Shown one piece after another: positions 43,439-49,143 of a stretch of DNA of 49,143 nt. Both the position numbers and the translations under genes were made by a program. The first letter of the stretch is position 1, and every line of letters starts with the position of its first letter. This DNA comes from Hyphomicrobiales bacterium (GTDB taxonomy: Bacteria > Pseudomonadota > Alphaproteobacteria > Rhizobiales > Rhizobiaceae), in assembly GCA_900469345.1 (NCBI GenBank), contig UBWZ01000023.1:1-49143 (forward strand), read 5' to 3'. The notes under the pieces are model-generated. The model worked only from the letters and a program-made list of their open reading frames with translations. It was not told the DNA's origin and did not search any database.

Positions 43439-44017
43439 TCAGGTGCTAGAAAGACGCGACAGCATCGAGGCTTCAAAGACCTCGGCTGTTTCTCTCCGGA
43501 TCCCCCGGTCGGCATCGCGCCATATCTGTACGAGAGGCCCGTTGACTCCAAAAAACGGATCGTAATCAACAATCGGGATTTCGCGCGCGCGGCGGCTCAC
43601 TTCGGCATATTCCTCGGGAAAACCCATTCGGAAATCGACGACTCCAAACCCGTCGTTAAATCCTCCTGTGAGATTAAGGTCGTCGGAGAGTTCATGCCCG
43701 CAATGGCCGACGCCTGCCGGAATCACCACAACGTCGCCAGAATTCAAATTCGCATTGCGGCCATCGTGGCCGCCGAACTTGCCCGTATGGCTTCCACGGG
43801 TCACGCAGATGAACTCATGCGCCTCGCTGTGGAAATGATGGCGTGGCCACATTCCCAGATGCGCATGCCATGATGGCATCCACCGATTCTGGCGCATGAT
43901 TGCCTCCATGTCCTTCGCCGACCATTGGATCACATTGCGGTATATCAGAAGTGGAAAACGCGAGTTGGGCACGCGACCGTTGCCCTCGAAATAGAATTTT
44001 TCGATCGTTATGGTCAT
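43439..44017 (-). CDS. Cupin-domain protein
   Basis: 192 residues from the ATG at 44017, which has a very strong AGAGGTGAT site 7 bases upstream; the frame extends to an ATG at 44044. The cupin core has metal-ligand-like His and Glu residues in WPRHHFHSEAHEFICVTRGS and a second motif SGDVVVIPAGVGHCGHELSD. The conserved beta-barrel motifs suggest a metal-dependent dioxygenase, isomerase or small-molecule binder. It lies between the VOC gene and the 90-residue gene in one operon. Confidence 0.8.
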   Translation of the reverse strand: MTITIEKFYFEGNGRVPNSRFPLLIYRNVIQWSAKDMEAIMRQNRWMPSWHAHLGMWPRHHFHSEAHEFICVTRGSHTGKFGGHDGRNANLNSGDVVVIPAGVGHCGHELSDDLNLTGGFNDGFGVVDFRMGFPEEYAEVSRRAREIPIVDYDPFFGVNGPLVQIWRDADRGIRRETAEVFEASMLSRLSST

Positions 44018-44056
44018 CGGGTGGATCACCTCTCTGTCTGTCATTCTGCCTGGCGC

Positions 44057-44611
44057 TTATTCCGAAAAAAAAGGATCCATCCCATTCCATGTCTCTGCAG
44101 CCAGCCGCAATCGATCGACTTGGCAGACCGAATTGGGAACATGGATGAGTTCGATCAAGCCCGTAACCTGGGCTGGCCCTTCGAGAAAGATCGTTTCGGT
44201 GCCGGATGCCGATATGCCGCGCTGCAACTGCCGGAAGCCGGCAGCGACTAGACGCGCAGCGTCATCTCCGATCTGATTTGTCTTAATGCCGACATGGTGC
44301 AAACCCGTGGCTGGCGAGGCCCCGGCGTCGAAAACTGAGTTGCTCGACCGATGGACTTGCATGAGCTCGATCTGAAGCCCCCCGCGCCAAGCCAGTGCAA
44401 TGCTGAGATCGACATCGGCAGGATTTCCGAGAAATTCGCAGACTGGCTGAACAATATGGCGCAGCATTTTGAAGGGGCCGACACGCATGGTGCTCACCCA
44501 GAATGCCACGGCCTCGTCGAGGTCGGGCACACGATAGGCCAGCTGATAAATCGGGGGGATGATCGTGCCGGAATGTCTCGCCGCGACAACCGTGGAAGAT
44601 GTGATGACCAT
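44057..44611 (-). CDS. VOC-superfamily (glyoxalase/dioxygenase-fold) protein
   Basis: 184 residues from the ATG at 44611 with GAGGT about 5 bases upstream. Two beta-alpha-beta-beta-beta modules: IYQLAYRVPDLDEAVAFWVS in the first and GLHHVGIKTNQIGDDAARLV in the second. Candidate metal ligands are the Glu in QIELMQ, His in HHVGI and Glu in LIELIHVP. Similar proteins are annotated as methylmalonyl-CoA-epimerase-like or extradiol-dioxygenase-like. First gene of a minus-strand operon with the cupin and the 90-residue protein. Divergent from the importer genes, with two operator-like palindromes between. Confidence 0.82.
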   Translation of the reverse strand: MVITSSTVVAARHSGTIIPPIYQLAYRVPDLDEAVAFWVSTMRVGPFKMLRHIVQPVCEFLGNPADVDLSIALAWRGGLQIELMQVHRSSNSVFDAGASPATGLHHVGIKTNQIGDDAARLVAAGFRQLQRGISASGTETIFLEGPAQVTGLIELIHVPNSVCQVDRLRLAAETWNGMDPFFSE

Positions 44612-44745
44612 CTGTACCTCGCTCTCGGAGTGCAGCGGTTGTTGAGGCCGAGTTCCAGACCTCAAGGCTGTGGTTTACTGTCGTTCCTCGGCAGACGCTT
44701 CGGCATATAAGCTCACAACCCTATGGCATACTTCAGCATAGGTCA

Positions 44746-44805
44746 ATGGAATTTAATTCCATTTCAATAACTCTTCAACTCACGCCTTATCAGAATTAAA
44801 TTCCA
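44746..44805. promoter_or_regulatory. Two IclR-type palindromes between the VOC operon and the ABC importer
   Basis: ATGGAATTTAATTCCAT (44746-44762) is a perfect 17-bp palindrome around a central T. A second, weaker copy, CAGAATTAAATTCCA (44791-44805), lies 45 bases away. The core TGGAATTTAATTCCA is close to the classical IclR consensus TGGAAATNATTTCCA. Position between divergent starts at 44611 and 44958 suggests control of both units. Confidence 0.6.
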
Positions 44806-44957
44806 AAAAAACGTTGCTAAGTCGCAGCCGGTGTGTAAGCATGAATGAATGCTGCACCGATGGTGGATTGTAAGCGGCGAACTCAAAAATGAGCGCCGGA
44901 AAATCGGTCGAGGACGCGAACGCGCCGAGAATGCAACCAACGAAAGGGGAATACAAA

Positions 44958-46085
44958 ATGGATCTACTGCAACCAACACGTCGAACAGTGCTGAAAGCGG
45001 GTCTATCATCTGCAGCCTTGGTTGCGGCTCCCGCTATCATTTCTTCGAAGGCGCTCGCGTCCTCGGGTGAGTTGCGCCTCCTGAGCTGGTCGGGCATGGC
45101 GACGCAGCCGGTGCTGGACCAGTTCTCAAAAGACACCGGCATCAAGGTTGTCTTCACCGGCGCTGCCGATGGCGACGATATCTTCGCGCAGGCGAAGCTG
45201 GCGCATGGCAGCTCCGAAGGCTTCGATCTCGCGGAGCCGGCAAGCACAACGCTGCCGACATGGTACACCAACGAACTGCTTGAGCCCCTCGATCCCGCCA
45301 AGCTCGCCATCGACAAGGTCGCGGTAGGCATGCCGGGGACGAAGGAGGGCGACAGCGGCTATGTCGATGGCAAACTTCTCTACTCCGCGTCCCTGTGGGG
45401 CGGCGAGGGCATGGGCTATGCCGCGGATGTCGAAGGTCACGCCTATGGAGAGGCGAGCCTTGCCGACGCTTTCGATCCGGAGTTTACGGGTCAGGTCACT
45501 GTCAGAGCTCATTCGGCGCTGGCCGCGATGGGTAGGGTTCTGGACGCTCAGGGGAAGTTGCCCCTCCCATTCCTGAAATCCTATTCCGATGAAGCGGTGA
45601 TGCGTGCCAACTACGATGTTATCCTCACGGAAGCGATCAAGGCCAAGGCCAACATTGCGCAGTTCTGGTCGAACGACAACGAAGGCAAGGGGGCATTTAC
45701 CGCCAACGGCTGTCGCGTGGGCATCATCTGGGAATCGATCGGGCGCGCGCTCGCCGATGAAAAGGTCCGGTATGTCGCGCCAAAGGAAGGGGTGTTCGGC
45801 TGGAACCAGGGCTTCACGATGCTGAAGGGCGCGAAGAACAAGGAGGCGGCCTACGAATTTCTGCGCTATATGTCTCAGCCGGAAAACAGCGCGAAATGGG
45901 GCGCTGCGAACTCTGGCCTCCCGAGCTCCAAGGATGCTGCCGAGTTCATGGACGAAAAGACCAAGGCCTTCACGGCCGCCGCCTACCCCGGCGACGCTAT
46001 TTCCAAAATCTGGTGGTGGCCGCCGCAGGAAGCTTGGTTCATCAAATTGCGCGGCGAATACGCAGACAAGTGGCGTTCGGCCTGA
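44958..46085 (+). CDS. Extracellular substrate-binding protein of a PotD-type ABC importer, Tat-exported
   Basis: 375 residues from the ATG at 44958, preceded by AAAGGGGAA; the frame continues upstream without a better start. The N-terminus carries a twin-arginine signal, TRRTVLKAGLSSAALVAAPA. The mature protein begins near SSGELRLLSWSGM and shows the SBP_bac_8/PotD pattern, e.g. VLDQFSKDTGIKVVFTGAAD and IWESIGRAL. It captures the ligand for the permeases encoded downstream. Known ligands of this family include polyamines, iron chelates, opines (mannopine type) and small dicarboxylates; the ligand cannot be read here. Confidence 0.87.
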   Translation: MDLLQPTRRTVLKAGLSSAALVAAPAIISSKALASSGELRLLSWSGMATQPVLDQFSKDTGIKVVFTGAADGDDIFAQAKLAHGSSEGFDLAEPASTTLPTWYTNELLEPLDPAKLAIDKVAVGMPGTKEGDSGYVDGKLLYSASLWGGEGMGYAADVEGHAYGEASLADAFDPEFTGQVTVRAHSALAAMGRVLDAQGKLPLPFLKSYSDEAVMRANYDVILTEAIKAKANIAQFWSNDNEGKGAFTANGCRVGIIWESIGRALADEKVRYVAPKEGVFGWNQGFTMLKGAKNKEAAYEFLRYMSQPENSAKWGAANSGLPSSKDAAEFMDEKTKAFTAAAYPGDAISKIWWWPPQEAWFIKLRGEYADKWRSA

Positions 46086-46172
46086 TCATAGCCTTTGCAT
46101 GGGGCAGCATCGGACCTCCCAAGGCCACGACGCCGCTCCATGCATCATTTGCAGGATGAGCTCCTGGCTTTA

Positions 46173-47300
46173 ATGTCTTCAATTTCGACATCCGGTGTGG
46201 CAATGATAGGTGACAATGTAGCTCTGGACAGAATCAGCATCGAGTTTGGAAATTTCCAGGCCGCTAGCGATGTCAGTGTCGACATACGGCCCGGGGAGTT
46301 CTTCTCCTTTCTCGGTCCCTCCGGTTGCGGCAAAACAACGATTCTCAGAACGATCTCCGGCTTCCAGGAGCCGACGAGGGGCACCGTCGAGATTGGCGGC
46401 CGCCCCATGAAGGGCATTAGCCCCAACAAGCGTCCGACGGCGCTGATTTTCCAGAATCTCGCGCTTTTTCCTCTCATGCCCGTGTGGGAGAATATCGCCT
46501 TCGGCCTGCGCGTTCGCGGTATGGGAAAAACGGAAAGGCGCGCCCGCGCCGAGCGGCTGCTCGACATCGTGGAGATGTCGGGGACCGGCGATAAGATGGT
46601 CAGCCAGTTGTCGGGCGGCCAGCGCCAACGTATCGCCATCGCCCGCGCCCTGGCGGTCGAGCCCAAAGTAATGCTGCTTGACGAGCCGCTCTCGGCGCTC
46701 GATCTCAAACTCAGACAGCATATGCGGGCGGAATTACGGGCTATTCAGGAGCGTACCGGCGTCACCTTCATTTACATTACCCATGATCAGGGCGAGGCGC
46801 TTGCGATGTCGGACCGGATCGGCGTGATGTCGCGCGGTCGTCTGCAGCAGGTCGACAGTCCGGAAGCCATCTACAACAGGCCTGTTAATGCGTTTGTCGC
46901 CTCCTTCGTGGGCGAAAACACCATTCTGGACGGCCGCATTGCGGCGGAAGACGGAAAGTTCGTCCGGTTCGATACAACTGCTGGCACTTTCCTGGCGCTT
47001 CCAGGACCCGAATTGCAGGAGGGCGCGTTCTCTCGGCTTTTCGTGCGGCCGGAACATGTTCGCGTCGGCGGCGAAGCCGCATCAAACAGCGTGTCCGCGG
47101 CGATTGCCAAGATTGTCTTTGAGGGCAATCTGATCACAGTGGTCGGCCGCACGTCTCATGGCACGGACCTGACAGCACAATTCACCAACAATTCCACAAG
47201 CATTCGCCCCAAGGTCGGAGATCATCTGAACTTTTCGTTCGATCCGGCCGATGCGCAGGTGCTGGCGTCTGAACCCGTCCGCACAAAAGAGGTGGCTTGA
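46173..47300 (+). CDS. ABC importer ATPase (PotA-type)
   Basis: 375 residues if started at the ATG at 46173; ATGs at 46095, 46140 and 46203 are alternatives, and no ribosome site decides clearly. Walker A GPSGCGKTT, Q-loop IFQNLALFP, signature LSGGQRQR, Walker B VMLLDEPLSALD, switch His in YITHDQGEAL. The C-terminal TOBE domain (RLFVRPEHVRVGG) is typical of the spermidine/putrescine-sugar ATPase group. Powers the permease pair encoded next. 87 bases separate it from the binding-protein gene. Confidence 0.9.
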   Translation: MSSISTSGVAMIGDNVALDRISIEFGNFQAASDVSVDIRPGEFFSFLGPSGCGKTTILRTISGFQEPTRGTVEIGGRPMKGISPNKRPTALIFQNLALFPLMPVWENIAFGLRVRGMGKTERRARAERLLDIVEMSGTGDKMVSQLSGGQRQRIAIARALAVEPKVMLLDEPLSALDLKLRQHMRAELRAIQERTGVTFIYITHDQGEALAMSDRIGVMSRGRLQQVDSPEAIYNRPVNAFVASFVGENTILDGRIAAEDGKFVRFDTTAGTFLALPGPELQEGAFSRLFVRPEHVRVGGEAASNSVSAAIAKIVFEGNLITVVGRTSHGTDLTAQFTNNSTSIRPKVGDHLNFSFDPADAQVLASEPVRTKEVA

Positions 47301-47301
47301 G

Positions 47302-48213
47302 GTGGCCAATATCGTCAAGCGTTACGGCATAGGGCTGACGACGGTGTTTGTGGCGCTCGCGGCGTTCTGGATGCTGGCGCTCGTCTGGATTCCCTACTCG
47401 ATCATGATCGAGCAGTCGTTTCGGCTCTATCTACCCTTTAGCGAGCTCAACGGTCCGCGCGACGTCTATACACTGGCCAACTACGCCTCTTTGTTTGACA
47501 GCATTGCCGCTCGCAACGTCCTCGGAATCAATGTGCCCATTCCGGTCTACATCTTCCTGCTGACGGTGCTTTACAGCTGTCTTGTGACTGTTCTGTGCTT
47601 TGCATTCGCCTACCCGATGGCGTGGCTTCTAGCAAAGCGGGTATCCGTGGGGGCGGTGCCCCTGATCATCATGCTGCTGATCATTCCGATGTTCGTCAGC
47701 GAACTCCTGCGAACCTATGCCTGGTACATCATTCTGGCGTTCCAGGGACCATTGAATGCGGCGCTCGGCTTGTTCGGCATCGGCAAGATCCGTTGGCTGA
47801 CGGGCTACAACGGCGTCATCATCGGCATGGTCTACACTTACATCCTGTTTATGTTCTTTCCGATCTACAACAGCCTGACCTCTCTCGACACGAACCAGAT
47901 CGAGGCTGCCCAGGACCTCGGGGCGAAGTGGTGGGATGTTCATCGCCTGGTTGCCATTCCGCATGCAAAATCCGGCATCAGTTCCGGATGCACGATCGTC
48001 TTCATGTTTTCCGTTGGATCGGTCCTGGTTCCGACGATGCTTGGATCCCCGAGTTCCCGCTGGTTCACGGAAGTCATCCTGCGCACGATGTTTGAAAGTC
48101 AGGACTGGAACACCGCCTCTGCCTATGCCTTTCTCATTCTGCTCGTATGCCTCGTCTTCGTGTCGCTCGTCATGCGCCTGTTTCGCGTGAACCTAACCGA
48201 CGTCGCCAAGTAG
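47302..48213 (+). CDS. ABC importer permease 1 (PotB-type)
   Basis: 303 residues from a GTG at 47302, one base after the ATPase stop, with AGAGG upstream. The first membrane segment (TVFVALAAFWMLALVWIPYS) is followed by a periplasmic loop, then further helices (VPLIIMLLIIPMFVSELLRT). The EAA coupling loop is in QIEAAQDLGAKWWDVHRLVA. The gene is tightly packed between the ATPase and permease 2. Confidence 0.9.
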   Translation: MANIVKRYGIGLTTVFVALAAFWMLALVWIPYSIMIEQSFRLYLPFSELNGPRDVYTLANYASLFDSIAARNVLGINVPIPVYIFLLTVLYSCLVTVLCFAFAYPMAWLLAKRVSVGAVPLIIMLLIIPMFVSELLRTYAWYIILAFQGPLNAALGLFGIGKIRWLTGYNGVIIGMVYTYILFMFFPIYNSLTSLDTNQIEAAQDLGAKWWDVHRLVAIPHAKSGISSGCTIVFMFSVGSVLVPTMLGSPSSRWFTEVILRTMFESQDWNTASAYAFLILLVCLVFVSLVMRLFRVNLTDVAK

Positions 48214-48224
48214 GGATGGCTCTG

Positions 48225-49091
48225 ATGAGTGACAACGGTGTCGTAAAATTCTTTCTGCGTTTCTACATGATCGTCCTGCTGGGCTTCCTTCTCTTCCCAT
48301 TGGTCATCGTTGCAGGCGCCGCTCTGAATGACTCTGCTTTCCCGTCAGTCTGGCCTTGGCGTGGGTTCACCACGCGGTGGTTCGTCGATCTCTGGAACAA
48401 CGGCCGGTTCTGGGTCGCGGCGGGCAACACGATGCTGGTCGCCTTTGGCGTGATGGTTTTGTCGGTTCCGATTGGCGCCGCGGCCGCCATTATTCTCAAC
48501 AGCACATACGGAAAGACCAAGAGTTTTCTTTACGCGGTTGCCACAGCTCCGATTCTGACGCCCGGCGCAGTCGTCGGCATATCCACCTTGCTGTTCTGGC
48601 GCAATCTGGACATCCCGTCGGGCCTGTTCATCACGATGCTTGGGCAGGTCTCGATTATCGCAGCCTACGTGATGCTCCTGGTACTGGCCCGCCTGCAGAG
48701 CTTCGATGGCAGCCTGGAAGAGGCAGCACTCGATCTCGGGGCGAGCCACCTCAAAGTTGTCTGGCTGATCCTACTGCCGCATTTGCGGCCGTCGCTGATG
48801 CTTGGCGCGGTGATCTCGTTTTTGCAATCGCTCGAAAGCTTCAACGTGCCGCTCTTTACACGCGGAAAGCAGGAGACCGTAATGATCTACATTGCATCGC
48901 AAGTCCGCGTTGGCGTCACGCCGATGATCAACGCTTTCGCGCTTATCCTCATTGTCGTGGCGATCATCGCCGGCGTCGGGATCGAACTAAACCGCCGGCG
49001 CACCGCGAAAATCCGCGATCGAGATGCGCTTACCGCATTTTTGGCGACGGCAGGGGAGGAGGTCGTGCTCGTCCAGCGCGCAAAGATTTAG
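48225..49091 (+). CDS. ABC importer permease 2 (PotC-type)
   Basis: 288 residues from the ATG at 48225, with AGGGAT about 8 bases upstream; an ATG at 48216 overlaps that site. The first helix is FYMIVLLGFLLFPLVIVAGA; the EAA loop is LEEAALDLGASHLKVVWLIL; the last helix near the C-terminus is ALILIVVAIIAGVGIELNRR. Completes the PotDABC-type importer. Confidence 0.9.
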   Translation: MSDNGVVKFFLRFYMIVLLGFLLFPLVIVAGAALNDSAFPSVWPWRGFTTRWFVDLWNNGRFWVAAGNTMLVAFGVMVLSVPIGAAAAIILNSTYGKTKSFLYAVATAPILTPGAVVGISTLLFWRNLDIPSGLFITMLGQVSIIAAYVMLLVLARLQSFDGSLEEAALDLGASHLKVVWLILLPHLRPSLMLGAVISFLQSLESFNVPLFTRGKQETVMIYIASQVRVGVTPMINAFALILIVVAIIAGVGIELNRRRTAKIRDRDALTAFLATAGEEVVLVQRAKI

Positions 49092-49123
49092 CCGACTTTG
49101 GAATCCCCAGTGGAGTGAATACG

Positions 49124-49143
49124 ATGAAGATCCTGGTGCCTGT
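49124..49143 (+). CDS. Start of a probable electron transfer flavoprotein beta-subunit gene (cut by window edge)
   Basis: Only seven codons are visible: ATG at 49124 then KILVPV, with GTGGAGTG upstream as a ribosome site. MKILVPV is the usual opening of EtfB. An ETF here would accept electrons from the acyl-CoA dehydrogenases at 37680-40026. Identification rests on very little sequence. Confidence 0.45.

Noticed and set aside
1..49143. CRISPR arrays, tRNA, rRNA or riboswitches
   Set aside because: No regularly spaced repeats, tRNA-like cloverleaf sequence or known riboswitch core was seen on reading through the window; weak structured RNAs could be missed without a covariance search.

Overview
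The window looks like accessory DNA, probably plasmid or chromid, from a member of the Rhizobiaceae (Rhizobium, Agrobacterium or Sinorhizobium type). This is inferred from the high-GC coding style, the rhizobial kinds of IS3 and IS30 element, the density of ABC importers paired with LysR, IclR and AraC regulators, and an opine-oxidase type gene set. No tRNA, rRNA, replication gene or CRISPR array was found.

Layout. 1-1863: an IS3-family element running off the left edge and inserted into an IS30-family transposase gene. 2449-5189: an SDR/hydrolase pair divergent from an AraC regulator, with a 21-bp-spaced direct repeat between them. 5534-18397: an opine-type uptake and oxidation island. A minus-strand operon encodes two D-amino-acid-oxidase-like flavoproteins, a small [2Fe-2S] protein, an FAD/[2Fe-2S] large subunit, a peptide-type ABC importer with fused ATPases, an opine dehydrogenase and an MmgE/PrpD protein. 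It is read divergently from a LysR gene. The importer's binding-protein gene lies beyond LysR, carries the same 43-bp upstream element, and is damaged by an internal stop and a frameshift. 18630-21853: relics, comprising an amine oxidase, an amino-acid-binding protein, and a SIR2/unknown/ATPase operon cut by a second IS3 element at 21854-23110. 23153-26352: an IclR/secreted-hydrolase pair and an SDR. 26456-29340: more relics (LysR fragment, AbiEii-like toxin, AbiJ-NTD4-like protein, IS3 end, DUF1338).

29430-49143 is a second, mostly intact catabolic region. It holds a ThDP-dependent decarboxylase-like enzyme divergent from an IclR regulator; a plus-strand operon of GMC oxidoreductase, alpha/beta-hydrolase-fold protein, FadB-like fusion and two acyl-CoA dehydrogenases resembling the pimeloyl-CoA (Pim) set; a convergent aldehyde dehydrogenase/CoA-transferase operon; a VOC/cupin/90-residue-protein operon; and a PotDABC-type importer followed by the start of what looks like an ETF beta-subunit gene. 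Palindromes of the form GRAA-N5-TTYC, close to the classical IclR operator, lie upstream of most of these units and suggest a single regulon.

The most interesting items are the opine/iminodicarboxylate-type island with its shared operator and broken binding protein, the putative IclR regulon at 31-45 kb, a hydrolase-fold protein lacking its nucleophile serine, and the decayed SIR2-ATPase operon. All functions are read from sequence by eye; no database search was run.
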